Shown piece after piece: positions 15,707-29,500 of a stretch of 64,000 nt of DNA. Below the pieces are notes generated by a model. That model was not told where the DNA came from. It worked only from the letters and a program-made list of their open reading frames with translations, and ran no database searches. A program made the position numbers and the translations under genes. Positions within the stretch are counted from its first letter, which is position 1. Every line of letters begins with the position of its first letter. This DNA comes from Clostridia bacterium (lineage in GTDB: Bacteria > Bacillota > Clostridia > Christensenellales > UBA1242). Location of the stretch: NCBI GenBank assembly GCA_017467585.1, contig JAFUSR010000004.1:370178-434177 (forward strand). The letters run 5' to 3'.

Positions 15707-17509
15707 TTAAGATTTAGTAATTTTTCGTCTTGTAGCTATTAAAACAACCAACAATATAATGTTTAGAACAACTAAAACAGTGCCGACAATTTGAAGGGTA
15801 GTAAAGCTGTTTGAACGAACATTATATGCTTTAACATAACCTTCATAGTAATATCCAAGGTCGTTGTTATAAGCAATTTTAACAAATCCGTTAGAATCTC
15901 GTCTTCCAATAATTCTAACGTTTTTGCCACTTTCAAGTTCGCCAATTATTGTTGAATTTAAATCTGCTTCTTCATAAACTGGTGTGCCATTTGTTATTTT
16001 TGCGTTTGGCATTGTGTTAATAACACGCTGATCGTTTGAAGTGATGTGACTAACATCAATAAATCCAATGTGTCCGTTGCTTTCAATTAAAGCATAACTT
16101 ACTTGGTGAGGTTGGTCGTTGATGCCAGTTTTATATTCTCCCAAATAAGAGATAACATTGACAGTTGTTGTGGCAGACAAGGTGTGAATTATTCTGTTAG
16201 AGTGGTTGGTTTGGTCTTGGTCTGTCTCAACGCTAGGATATTCAAACACAGGGGTGTTATTTTCCACTTTCACAATTTCAAGGGTAGAAGGTGTTTCAAT
16301 TTGCTTCAAAATAGAGCTGTCGTCTAAGATATAACCATAGTGGTTTTGATATTGCCAAATGTCGTGTTCATCTTGATAAAGTTCTACAAACAAAACATAT
16401 TTATATCCCACAAGCACTGTTCCATCAGATAGCGTGCTCGACGCAATTTCAACAACATAAGTGTTTGCATCAACAGCAACAGTGCTGGTTGTGCCTAGAG
16501 TTGAAATAAGGTTTGTGTTTTCTAGAACTTTATAATAGGCATATTGACTCTTGTTAGAGTGGTAAGACTGAATGCAGAGGGCATTTGTCATTTTGTCAAC
16601 AAATGTCATTGTGTCGGCGTTTAAAACATAATAGCAATCACTTGAGAGCAAATAGAGCTTTTGGTCGTTAAAAGATGCGTTTTTGGCGTCAAAATTATCT
16701 TCTGTTGCATAAATATGGGAAGTTGAGTCATTAACGCTTGCAGAAATGTTAGAAGTGTTATTTTGAAGATTATAAAGTGTTGAATAATCTTCATAAACAA
16801 CAAGGAGTTTTGAGTCAAAATAATATAGGTCTAAAATGTCATCTTCTTCGTGAATATCTGTAATTGGTGTGTTGCGAGATAGATTTTGTTCGTCTCCGAG
16901 TTCATAAAAAATAATGTTGTTTGCATCAACCTTAACAAGATAGGTGTTTGAGTCGAAATATGCAAACGAAAGCTGTGAAATTTCGGCATTTGTTGTTGAT
17001 GGAGTAATAACATAGTCTTTAATTTGCCAATCTGTTCCATCGAGTAGGCCACGTTTTATGGTAACATCAATGGTGCTTCCATAAACACAGAACATAACAG
17101 AAGAATTAACCAATGCAACGTCAATGTGAACATAAGACGCATCAAGCCAATCATATTCAAGAGTGGTAACATTTGCATCAGCAGAGAGTGAGCTTGCCTC
17201 AATAATTTCAATTTTGCCAGGTTTTAACAAATAAATATTGGTTCCGTCAGTTGCCATGTCAACAATTTCACCGCAAGCATAGCTGAGAGAATTTGTGCTG
17301 ACTTTATCAATTTTTTTGAGCGTTTGGTCTGAAGAGTCATAAACAAAAACACCACTATTAGTTGCGGCAATATATGTTGGTGAGAGCATAAAAATTGTTC
17401 GCTGAGTTTCTCCGGTAGCAAAGCTCTTAAAAACAGGGCTGACGTTAAGTAGTCCGAACATAATAACCAAAATTGTTAAATAGATTATTGAATTAAAAAA
17501 TTTTTTCAT
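15707..17509 (-). CDS. Exported protein with SH3-like domain and C-terminal membrane anchor, partner of the giant lipoprotein
   Basis: Start chosen at the ATG at 17509 (600 residues), because AGGAT lies eight bases upstream and a signal peptide begins there (MKKFFNSIIYLTILVIMFGL). A longer frame from 17563 has no RBS and reads through a hairpin. After the signal come about 430 residues of beta-rich sequence with repeating 40-50 residue units of the kind seen in beta-propellers (for example YVHIDVALVNSSVMFCVYGS). A bacterial SH3-like domain (about 480-560) follows, with NGTPVYEEADLNSTIIGEL and GKNVRIIGRRDSNGFVKI, then a transmembrane segment (LQIVGTVLVVLNIILLVVLI) and a short basic tail. It lies 71 bases behind the giant lipoprotein gene on the same strand, so the two are probably one operon. 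SH3-like domains often bind peptidoglycan; the ligand here is not known. Confidence 0.75.
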   Translation of the reverse strand: MKKFFNSIIYLTILVIMFGLLNVSPVFKSFATGETQRTIFMLSPTYIAATNSGVFVYDSSDQTLKKIDKVSTNSLSYACGEIVDMATDGTNIYLLKPGKIEIIEASSLSADANVTTLEYDWLDASYVHIDVALVNSSVMFCVYGSTIDVTIKRGLLDGTDWQIKDYVITPSTTNAEISQLSFAYFDSNTYLVKVDANNIIFYELGDEQNLSRNTPITDIHEEDDILDLYYFDSKLLVVYEDYSTLYNLQNNTSNISASVNDSTSHIYATEDNFDAKNASFNDQKLYLLSSDCYYVLNADTMTFVDKMTNALCIQSYHSNKSQYAYYKVLENTNLISTLGTTSTVAVDANTYVVEIASSTLSDGTVLVGYKYVLFVELYQDEHDIWQYQNHYGYILDDSSILKQIETPSTLEIVKVENNTPVFEYPSVETDQDQTNHSNRIIHTLSATTTVNVISYLGEYKTGINDQPHQVSYALIESNGHIGFIDVSHITSNDQRVINTMPNAKITNGTPVYEEADLNSTIIGELESGKNVRIIGRRDSNGFVKIAYNNDLGYYYEGYVKAYNVRSNSFTTLQIVGTVLVVLNIILLVVLIATRRKITKS

Positions 17510-17539
17510 ATTTATCCTGCCAAATCCATAAAGTTTTTT

Positions 17540-17564
17540 CTTGGGCGAGGGGTGCTCGCCCAAG
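17540..17564 (-). promoter_or_regulatory. GC-rich intercistronic hairpin between the giant gene and its partner
   Basis: Perfect ten-base arms CTTGGGCGAG / CTCGCCCAAG with a five-base loop. On the minus strand it is followed by As, not Ts, so it is not a usual terminator for the giant gene. It may protect the 3' end of the giant message or reduce read-through into the partner gene. It is one of the few GC-rich stems in this AT-rich window. Confidence 0.6.
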
Positions 17565-17580
17565 AGCTATTTTTAGTCTT

Positions 17581-20500
17581 TTACCAACTCAAGTCGAGGT
17601 TGTCAATCCAGACAGCAATTACTGAGTTGTCTGCATTGTTGTTTCCCGTGAGAATCATGATGCCATCTAGAACTGCACTTGTTGCCATAAATGTTCCAAG
17701 TGCTGCAATTGCAATTCCTGCTACGACAGCGGTAGCACCACCAGTAAAAATAGCAAATGCTACGCCGGCAATCGCAATTGCTGTTCCGGCAACTGCAACA
17801 ATAATTGTTGTGACTAGGTTAATGTGGGCAATGTCTAAGTTACATGTTTTAACGAGCTTTAACATTGCTGCTTCATCACTGTCTTCCTCAGTAATTTGTT
17901 CGTTTGCGTGAATTGTGGTGATTGCTGTATAGCGTGTGTTGTTAATGTCGGTATATTCTAGTGGGGTTCCAACGAGTCCAACGTGAGATACAATGTTATA
18001 TGTTCCAGCATATTTGGCTCCACGGTTAGTAATTCCAGACCACCATCTTACAGCAGCAGGGCCAGAAACTATTGTGTTTTCCATAGAGGTTGCGCTATCT
18101 GCAGATTCTAGCATGTAGTTGTTGTTGTGGTGAATGCTGAATGATCGTCCGTTTGTGTCGCCAGCAGAGAAAGCTCCCCAGTCAGAAATTGTGTTGTTCA
18201 AGAACACATATCCACGTGCTTTTTCTTTCCAAACATTTCCAAATACATCCCATTCAACTGTGTGAGGAGCGATGTGTTCAGTAAGTTTAGTTGCAATCAC
18301 AACGCCATCACCATAAGTTACACTTGTTCCAAAGAAATTGATGGCAACGTCGTTTACGAAATTTTCAAACACATTGTGACGAGTGTAGGTTAGGTCAGTA
18401 GAATGTGTGTCTAAAATTCGAGTTGACAGATCTGGATAGCCAGCTTTTTTAAGAATATATGCAAAGTCGTCTCTAGTTTTGTTAATGTGGTCAAAGATTG
18501 AACCATGGTTGTTGAGCGCTGCTTTATATGCATCAATTCTTGCCTTTATTTGTTCGTGAACAGAGCCATCAGAAAGTTTAACGCTTTCGCCAAAGTTAGG
18601 AATTTCAAATGTTGGGCTAAAGCCTAACAATTCGCTGATATATTCAGTTGCTTCAGAAGATAGTAGTCTGCCACTCTTTGCACCATCGGCAATAGCATTG
18701 ATATACATATACATGTTTTTGATTGTATAAACGTCGTAGGCATCAACAAAGTTCTCATACATCTTAAGAATATCACTCTTATATGGGCCAGTCCAACCAT
18801 AGATACTTTCTTTTTTAATGCCGTCATATCCAATTACACCATATTTTAAGTTGTCATCAAGGTCGCTTTCGCTTCCGGTTCCGCCAACGTTTTTATATAG
18901 GTCTGCAAGATATAAATCAACAGCATGTTTATAGAGTGATTTATATTGTCCAGGGTTTGTTAAAATAACTTCAGATTTTGAGCCGCCGTTTAACATAACA
19001 TCTAGTTTTGCTTCTGCTTGGGTTGAAGATCTTGCAAATGCAACTTGAGTGTTAACAACAAGCGATGGATAAAGTTCTTTATTTAGAACAGGTGTTTTCA
19101 ATTCTTCGTCGTATGCAATGAGGTCTGCAAACAAGATTCCGCTAAGTTCAGATTGAAGTCCACTGTTATTAATGTCTTGAACAATTCCGTTTGTTGTTCC
19201 ACTAGAGAAGATATATTGACTATAGCCCAAATTTTCTGAATTAAATTCTCGTTCAGGAAGGTCAGCAATTGTTCCAATAGCAGCAAAAGTTATAACGCTA
19301 TTTAAATCGGTCTTATAAATTTGTTGACCATCATTTATTGTAACATCTGGCATTCCGGTAGGTTGGAAGTAAACTTTGAAGGAAATAACAATCGAAACAT
19401 TTTCTTTCGCAGATAGGTCAAATGTTACACTTGCTTGAACAATTCCAAGTGAGATATTTGCCATTGTGAATTTTTGATTGTTTTCATCATCCTCAAATAG
19501 GCTGGCAGATGTCAGTTCGCCTGAATCGTGTGATTCTCCTCCAATAGTGATGGTAAATAGTCCTGGTTTTAATGCATAATTTCCATCAACACGTGAAATA
19601 TAGTCATAAATTGAAGTAATCTTTGTAGAAATGTAGTGGTCTTGCCAGTTTTGATAATCAACAATGTTCAAATCGTTTAACTCACCAGGATATGGTCTTA
19701 CTGGTGCTCCAGATAGTGGAGTGTTTCCGGTGGCTGCAAGATAGAGTATATTGTTGTCGTTTGAGTTCCAGTCAATCATATTCTTTGTTAATCTAACTGG
19801 TGTTTCAAGTTTAACTTGACTGCCAGTGTTTGCACCGTTGTCATACCAAGTATAGATATATGGGTCGTTGTCTGCAATTCCAATATTCGCGTCAGCACTT
19901 GGGTTTTTCCAGCCAGGTGTTGCACGAACTTCGTCGCTATAAGCAATGTAATAGTTTGGAGAAGTTGAGCTTCCTGTTTCGGTTGTTCCTTTGCCAGTTT
20001 CAATTTCAGACAATGTCATGTTAATTGTATAATAAACTGGTGTGAAGTAGGCAACAATTGTGTCGTCAGTTCTAGCAGCAGCTTCGCCATCAGCACCAAT
20101 TCTTTTTGGCCAATAAATTATCATTTTGCTTACACTGTTAGGGTTCTGCACAAAAGAACCATCGCTTCGTTGGGTTGAATATTTAGATACAAACAATCTG
20201 CTAGTCACAATGCTTCCTGCCGCAACATAGTTAGAGCCATCAAGTTGCTTATAGGTTTGTTGATAGAGATCAGTAACGTTGTCTATGTTTTCTGAAATCC
20301 AGTTGCCGTCTTCGTTTAGGTTGTTGATTTCATCAAATGACAAGTCTGCATTTGTTGTGTAGATTGCACCAAGTGTATCACGCTTTTCATTAAGTTTTGG
20401 CTCTTTTGCAGAAATTCCTTTAAACTCGTTAAATCCATTTCCAGACATAATAAGTTCGATGTGGTCTGTGTTCGACGTAACAAGAAGAGAGTCGCCTGGT

Positions 20501-23500
20501 TTTGTCTTTACACTGCCTTGGTTTGTGTCTTGAGTTTTATCGGTAGGATTGATTGTTCCATCACTATTAAGATTTACGTCAACTTCGCTATAGGTCTTTT
20601 TAATGATGTTGAGAACATTAACTCTTGCTTGATAGAGTGCAACAAGTTTCATATTTGAAACATATTTATCAATTGAAATGATATGTTGATCGTTAATGCT
20701 GTCATAAGAAGATGGCACAATCTTCATTGTCCAGATAGACGATGTTGAACTTAAGTTTTGCTCATTTGTAACAATAGATAATTTGCGAGTTTCTGAAACA
20801 ATAGCAAATCCAATGAAATTATAACTACCTTGGTTTTCAAGTTTAGCTATAAACTTAACTGAATCATATTTTGCAATAATATCATCAGTTGGATTTTTAA
20901 AGTTAGAAGCAATGTTATCATATAGTCCATAGCTGAAATATTCGGTTGGATAAACTTTTGGCTCGTTTGTTTGATAGTTAATTTCGTTGTTTGCTTTGTA
21001 GTCAGTGAACAGAGCAGCTGTGATTCTTGTTTCTTCTTTATAGAGATAGTTGGATTCATCTTTCTTCAAATTGAAGTTTGCTGGCAGTTCTCCGCTTGTC
21101 CACTTAAGAAGTCCATTTACATATTCAACACCAAGTGTAACCCCTCGATAGGTATAAGATGTTTGGTTTTCATCAGATGATCGAATATAAGTCTTAGGAA
21201 TAATCTCATTGTTAATATATTTTTCAAGTGCAGTAGATTTTGCAGTAATAACTTTGTCGTTTACTATGCCAATAGCATATTGAACAGGCTTTTGAACTAT
21301 TGTAATTATTGAGTTAGATTCAGAGTAAGCAGCTTCGTTAGGGCATGTGTCGTCAGATGAAACCCTAATAAGTTGATTGTTATTTACGTAATAGATTTTA
21401 TTAGTAACATATAGATAGTTTGTTTTTTCTTCAACATTGAGGCCAACAGGCAACTCACCAGAAACGTAAACGAGATAATTTGTTTCGTCATCATTTTCAA
21501 CTCTAACAACAATATCTTTTCCATTAAATGTAAGAGATGTCATGTCTAGAGAATCAGGTTTTAGATAAGTTATTGTTTCGTTGTTAACACTGGTGTTATA
21601 ATCTTTAACTTTTCTAAACGAAATAGGAGTGTCTTTCGAAGCCACAACAATAACAAAGTTTTCACCATTATAGTTTTTGCCATAGCTGTCATTAGAAGAT
21701 CCTGAAGCCAATTCAAACTTGGTTGCATTGTCTGTGCTAATTAGTGAGGTGATATATAACTCGCGGTCAACAAACAATCCAATGTGGTCGGCAACAATAC
21801 ATGTGTTTTCACTGGCAATAAACGAATATTCAGTTGCTCTAGCAGGAATGTTATAGTCTGAGTATTGACAAAGTGTTGTGTAATATGGACTTTCAGATCT
21901 GACGCCATCTTCACTTGTGGCAATTTGCAAAACTGCATCCCAGTCAGCGAGAGTCAATTCTGTTGAATAGGTGTAGTTAACCTTATATAGATTATAGATA
22001 TCAGAAGCCATCAAAATGTTGCTGCTGTTAGAAATGGCAAAGCCGCGGAAATTATAACCATTTTCAAGAGGTGCGGCAGAATAAGCCAAGTTGCCAGGGT
22101 TTTCAACGCTGATGTTAACAATTGTTCCCTCTGCAACAAGTTCACTTACAACGGCATAGCTTGCAACGTCTGTTGTGTTTATCATATATGAAGTTCCACT
22201 TTGTGTTTTTGAAGAGTTTTCAACAATTGCTTTAATAGAAATTCTTGCATTTTCTTCGGTAGGAAGCGAAGCAATTGCACGGCTTACTTCAACAAGATAA
22301 AGATTTGTTGTGTTAAGAGTAAATTCACAAGAATGTCTTATGATTTCTCCATTTGTGTTTAGAGAAAGAACATTTCTAGCTGAACCATATTTTAGAGTTC
22401 CATAAATGTCGGCAAATCCATTGATGCAAAGATATTTGCTTTCGCCATTAGGGCTAATAACTGACGAACCGGTTGCAATAATTTTTCTAATTGCTTTTTG
22501 ATTGTCTGCAAGAAGGTCTGTTCTTGCCACAAGAGAGTTGCTTGAAATAACATAAGATTGTGCTCTGAGTGTGATTGTGGCAGGGGCTGTTATGCTCTTA
22601 GAATATGCAACAACAGCACGATAATCTCTTTCGTTTTCTTCGGTTGCTTCTTCTTCAATTTGAATGTAAACATATTTATTTGAACTAATAGAGATGCTGC
22701 CAGCTGTTGAAGAGAGTGTAAGATAGTCTTCACCACCACCAATTCTAACGCCAAACACTTCGCCGGCCATGTCATATTTAACAGAAATTTCAGCGGCCTC
22801 TTCTTTCATTTGTGCAACAATTGAAAAATCTTCAATTGTTAAAGCTGCTTTGTCTTCGGCTGATAGTTCAGCATATGTTTTAGAGTTTTTGAAGTTTTTA
22901 ACGAAAACTTTAACAAAGTTGGCGTCTAACAGAACTGCTGAATAGTCAATAACATATTCATCACCATTTTCGAATTCAATGGCGTTTCCAGCATATTTAA
23001 TTGTCCAGTTCAAGAATGTGTAGTAATCTTTGGTATCAATTATCGAAATATTTTTGCTGTCAGTTAAGAACAGATATATTGATGTTCCAACAATATTTGG
23101 AATTGATGATTGTTCGCCATCAACAACAAGTTTAATATTTGTAGTTGGAGTTCCAAGATAGCCATAGTCATAATCAACGCGGTCGTAGTTGAAGTTAATA
23201 GATAGGGCATGAACAAAGATTGCTTCAATAACAAGAGCATTGTTAGGATAAATTGTCTCTTCGCCAACAATTTTTAGTTGGTTGTCGACAAGCGAACCAT
23301 TATCTTCGCTTGCAAGAGCAAGTTTGTTTCCGTTGTTATAATAACCTTCAAACTCATAAGCTTGGTCTTCAAGTTTTGCGGCATAAAGTGTGTTGAGTTT
23401 GTTAACCACCATATAATACTTTTTGCCACTTTGATTAGAAATGTTTCCAAGAGTGGTAAATTCATAATCAAACACATAAAGAGTGTGAATGAGTTGGTTT

Positions 23501-26500
23501 CCGTCGCCGTCTTCTTCAACAACTGTTGATGTTGCGTTGTCGGCAAGGCTATATTCCTCGGTTGTTGCATAAGTTTTAACAAATGTAACATGTGCATATT
23601 TCATTTCAAGTGAAACACTAGTCTTGATGCTGAATTCAGACTTAAGGCTTGTGATATATGTGTTAGAAATTGCGTCAACTGTTTGATTAAAGATTGCATA
23701 AAGAGTGATTTTAATAAGTGGAGAATTAAGTGAACCATAAATTAGAGAAATTGCGTCTTGTTCTTCTTCACCAACAACAATTTTGTCTGCAACAACAAAC
23801 CAACCATTTTCTTTTATGTTTTCAAACTCATCAATGTGAGCCAAAATATAAGCATATTGGTCAGAAAGGTTAGTAGTAAGAGTTTCACCAGTAAATGCTG
23901 TCAAGATTGATAAAATGTCTGTTGAAATTGCAGTTTCGTCATCTTGGAAACTAAATGCAAAGTTATCTGGTGCATAATTGTCGTTGGCAGAAACATCAAC
24001 ATTATAAACAGCTCTAGATGTGTCTGTGTTCTTTTGAATGTCATAGTCAACAATAACAGAACCTTGGTTAATGTCGTTATCGGTTAGGGTAAGTGCAAAC
24101 ACGTTTGCAAAAACAATTTCAAAGTTAAGTTCAATTTCTTTTGCAATATAATAACTTTGATTGCTTTCTTCAGGAGTAGCATACACCTTTGTTTCACTAA
24201 CCATGGTGTAAAGATAGTTTGTTGTGTTTTCAACAAACAGATCCTCAGGAAGAGTTCCTGAAACATAGACCAAACGAGCCCCATCATCAGTATTTTTTGT
24301 GGTGACTTTAATATCGGTTACAAACAAATCTTTTGTTATTGTCAAAACTACTTGTGTTTGATTTGTGTTGTAATTTTCAATGGCTGCTTCTTTGCCAGCA
24401 AGAGACAAAGTGATAGCTTTAATAATTTCGCTGTCACAAGAAGATGTGTCAATCGAAATAGACACAACAGTTCCAAGAGGAAGGGCACTGATTGCCTTGC
24501 TGAGTTTGTCTGCAAGTTCACTGCCTTTGCCAATAATAAATGTGTTTGTTCCTGTTTCTTCGTCGATGAGTTCAGCAAATGAACCGTCTGGTTTTCTAAC
24601 AAAGATGGTAACGACTGCATTTGTGTTGTCAGCCATTGGGCTGTTGATTGAAACATTAATTGAGGCAGACTTGTTGTCGTCGAAGTTATCGTCGATTTCT
24701 ATGTTGTTGTTTACAAGTGTAAAGCCAGAATTAGAGTCAGATAGGCGTGATGTTCCACGTCCAAGACTTGCAGAAGCAAAGCTAGAAATTCCGCCACCAA
24801 TTTTACCAGCAGCGCTCTTGTGATATGAATTAGATTGATTATTTTCGTCTGAGCAAGTAACCTCACTCGTAAGTTTTGTGACGTTCATTTCTGTTTGGCT
24901 AACTGTGTAAACATAATTGTTCTTCATGATTTGAGCTTTTTCTAGGCCGCTCAAATATTCAATTGCAACTTTTCCATTTTCAAGTTGTTCTATAGATTCT
25001 GTTGTCTCAATGCTTCTGTAATTTTGAACGTTAGAATCCATTTTATCACCATGCTCAGAGTGATAGCCGTTAATAACTTGCCAGCTGCCATATATCACTG
25101 TGTTATAGAGTGTGGTAATAACAATGTCACCAGCTTGGTTGAGTTTAGGGTAAATTCCAACAAATTTCATTATTTCATCGTCGTCAACAATATTATCATT
25201 GTTTATCGATGAAATTGTTTCTTCACTATTTATTGCATGAACACACTTATCTACATAAATTCCGTTGTAGATAATTTTTAAACTGTTAAGTTGAACTGTT
25301 CTGTCGTAAGCAACTGTTTGATTTAGTCTGAGAGTTACAATTTCAACAAATTCAGCACGAAGGTTAGGTGCGTTCTTAAGTTGAGAAGGCATTTCGCCCT
25401 CGGCATATTTAAGTCCAAGGTCGTTAGAAACATACAAATATTTTCCACTAGAACCTTTAACTTCTTGATACCAGCCAGTGAACAGATATCTGTGAGTTTT
25501 GCCCTTATAAGTTATGTTAAAGATATAGTTATCAGAATTTTCTTCAGTTTTTATTTTAAGTGAAAAGTCGCCAGAAGAGAATGAATTGTTTTCTGTTAAT
25601 TCTTCTTTGTTTCCAAGGTCAAGAAGTCTTGCCCTTAAAAGGTTTGCAATGATATTTTCATCAGAAAGGCTTCCTGCAGATTGCTGAGGAGTGAAAATTT
25701 GTTCACCGTTAAACTCTTCACCAACAAATTTAAATGAATATTGCTGGTCGATTGTGTGTTCGGTGTCGATTGTTTTAAATTGTGCAACAATGTCTGTTTC
25801 TTGAGTTATGTTCCATGTGCAGTTTGTTGTGTAGTTAATAACAGTTGTGCTTCCTGCAATTGATTGATTTGCATACATAAACCAACCATTATAGAGAAGT
25901 GGTGTGTCATTGTTTAAAACAGAAGGTTTAGCTGTTTTGTCACTTATGGTTTTGTCATAGATTGTCACAGAAACAGTGGTTCCAACAGGGAAAGAGTTTC
26001 TAAACAGCAAGCTGTGGCTGTCAATGTGATAATAACTGCTTGAGCCAGCCTTGTTGTTGTCATAAACAATTGTTTCATCAATATCATATAATTCGTTTGT
26101 TGCAGAAAGTTCAACAACAATATTGTTTAAAAGGTCATCTTCAATCAAGTTGAAGTCGTTGGTGTCGTTTATTCCAAGTCTAACAGTGAGTTCAACTGTT
26201 TCGTAATATCTAACTTCAATTGCAAGGTTGTTAAAGTCGTAATATTGTGTTGAACCAGTGGTCTTTATAGGAACAAATTCTGAAGGAATTTCAATAACAT
26301 AAGACTCAAATGTTCCCTGAATATTTGTTGTTGTAATTGTGTCAATAACATTCAGCTTGATGCCGTTTACATAGATTCCTTCAATTTCATATTTTTCATA
26401 AATCTTAGATGTTGAAGTTCCAACAGTAACTCCAAGATAATAGTTATCTTCGAGTCTAGAAAGTGAAGGGTAGAAATATGAAATATTGTTGCTTTTTGCA

Positions 26501-29500
26501 AATGATGTTGTTGCTGTAACATCAATGCCGATGTCGGATTGACTAATTTCGTTAAACACAATTTTTGATTTGTCTTTAATGGCAGAAACTCTAACAATTG
26601 ATTCAGCAAGAGGCATATCTTCTTTAGGAGAAGGGTGTTGTCCATAGATTGTTGCTTGAACAGTTGTGGTGTAGGCGGTTAGATATCTAGCAATAGCATA
26701 ATATGTGTGGCCTCTGCTAATGACATAAAGTGGAGAGCCGTTTTGACTGTCATAAACAGCACCTCTAGAGTCTGTTACAATTTCAGAGCCATTTACAATG
26801 GCAGTAAGAGTGTTGCCATAAGTGTATTTGCCATCTGAGTTAACCTCGCAATCAAGTTTGTTATCTAAAATCATAAATGATTCAAAGTCTTTATCCTCTA
26901 GGTTAGAGATGTTTGAAACATCAACAATATAGAATCCTACAAATTGATATCCAGCGTGTGTTGAAGCAATAAGAGCTAGGTTCTTTTCTGCTTGATAATA
27001 TTCTGCAACACCGCTTTCTGTTGAATATGTTTGAAGGGTATAGTCAAATCTTGTTTGAGCATAACCCTCTGAGTCATATTCTTGAATTCCGGTTAAGCGG
27101 TTTCCATAGAATGTCAATGCAAGGTCTTCTTTAACTGTGTCACTTAGATCAGCAATGTTTGTTCCGTCGAGAATGACATAAGGAACAACAACTGTTCTTT
27201 CGTAATAGAGAACAACAACAGTCAGGTCTGTCGCAGTTGAATAGAATACTCTTTCTGTGTTAGATTGTTCACCATAAAGAATGTCAATAGTTTTATACAC
27301 GCCGGTGTCGTTAGGGTCATATCCCATGCCTGCATAAACACCATTGATATAGAATCCAGCAAATGCAAATGCTGTGCCTTGGAATGCGGTAGGAAGAACG
27401 GCACTTCTAACATTTTTGTTTTCGCCGAGAACATAATATTTGTTGTCTGCAATTGCATAAACGTTGGTGTCTCTGTTTTCAAGATAGAACGAAACAGGAA
27501 TGTTTTCTGTGCTATTTTCGTTGTTAACTTGTCTAATAACAGTAATTAATCTCTTAGCGTAGAATGTAATTACATAGTTCTTAGATTCTGTGCTGTTTTC
27601 GTTGTTATATGCTGCGTTTTCAACAATGCTTGATTTAGCTGCCTCTTTTATTTTCCAACCATATCGGTCAGAGATAGATCTAGCAATTTTTGCGTTTACA
27701 GAAATTTTGGTTCCAGATTTAAATTTAATTTGAGAAAGTGATTTTTCTGTTCCGAGAATAATAGTTTGAAGGTTGCCATAAATGTCAGTGTAGGTTACTT
27801 CAACATCTAGCATTGCAATAAATGCATTGTCAAACTTAGACATGTCAAGTTGATCCAACATGTTTCCGTCGTAGTAACCTTGGTCTTGTTTGTTGATTGA
27901 ACTAATAATTTTTTCAACAGAAATATTATATGCTGTTTGATAAATAGCATAATAGTGATTTGTTACAGAAATTTGTTGAGTGAGTTTATATTCAACAAGC
28001 TGAGAATATGTGTTTTGGCTGCTGATTTTTTGGTCAACCAAGTTTCCATCAAGACCTTCACCAGTTGTTTTAGAATCCCAATAGAGGAATGCAAGGTTGT
28101 TTTTTGTTTCAGAAGAAAGAGTAACACTCATTCCACTTAAAACAGTTGCCTTAGAACCATTAGTAATTGTAATAGTTTCGTTAGTATAGAAATCAACATA
28201 TTCAACAGTTGTTGTTGCTCCAGAAATGCCTTTGAGTTTAATTCCTGTTGCAGAGATTTCTTCGTTTGCAGCTTCAGAGAGAACAGTCACAAAGTTTGTG
28301 AATCTTGCTTCAATTGTTGTGTCGCCATTCAATGTGTAATCTGCGAGAGTGAGTGTGGCAACGGTGCCCGTGCTATTATATGTTGCCGTAAGTTTTTCGC
28401 CGTTAATGTAGAATCCAATAATTCCAAGCAAGTCGATGTTTGAAGCAACAAGAGAAATAACTTTTCCGATTTCATAATAGAAGGCAACAAACTCCCCGTC
28501 GTCATATGTTTTTTTGTTGATGCCATTATCAACAACAGCAACGCGGTTGTTTGTGAGCTCTGAACCAACATTGTTCATGGCAATGCTGTCGTAATAAATC
28601 GAAACAACTCTAAGTTTAACACCCTTGGTTACAATGCCTCGAATTTCAAATGTTTCGTCGTCAGGAACAAGGTCTGCAGAAAGCTCATTAATAGCTTCTG
28701 TGTTGTCACTAATATTAGAGTGGGTTGATTCTACCACTTTTTCAATAGCCTTCACAAGATATCCTGTGTCAGCAATAACGTTAACTGTAATTTTTGAGCC
28801 AATAATTGCGTAAGTGAAGTTTGTTGGAATTGCAAGAGCGTTGGCTTGATAGCTGAGTTCGCCATAACATTCAATAGCAAAGTCTCCAACAAAATAATTA
28901 GAGTTAACGTTAATTAGTCCATTAGAGTTTTTGCTGTTTTCAATTGCTTGGCCTTCAGCATTAATTGTTTCAGTATATATTTCAGAAACTTTAGCAACCT
29001 TAGCAAACACAGCAACAAAAGATCCACCATTAGAAGTGTGGGTTGATGTGTTAGAAACCATTGTCATTGAATAGGTTTCATTATTTGTGTTGCGAGTGAA
29101 CCAACCAATAAACTTATAATAGTTTTCGCCATCGAAGTAGAATTCAAGTTCGTTAGAAATTGTGATGTGGGTTGTGCTAGAAAAATCATAACGTGTTGCT
29201 ATAATTTCTGAACCATCAGAAGATTCAACAAATTTAGAATAACCATTTTCGGTTGTTCCAACAATTGTTGCAAGTTCAGGGTAGGTATATAGATAATTTG
29301 TGATTCCTTCAACATATAATCCTTCAGCAATGTTTCCGCTTTCGTAAACCAAGTGGCCTTCGCTTACGTGAACGCTGATTGTTTCACCACCAAACTCAAA
29401 TTCAGTTTGAGAATCTGTTTCTGGTTCAACATATGATTTAATAATGTTGCGTTTGCCTGTCCAAGAAATAACGCCTTTGTCTTCAGCGCTAAACAATGTT

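Noticed and set aside
17507..17563. 18-residue N-terminal extension of the SH3 membrane protein
   Set aside because: It has no RBS, reads through a strong hairpin and would bury the signal peptide; the ATG at 17509 has a good SD.
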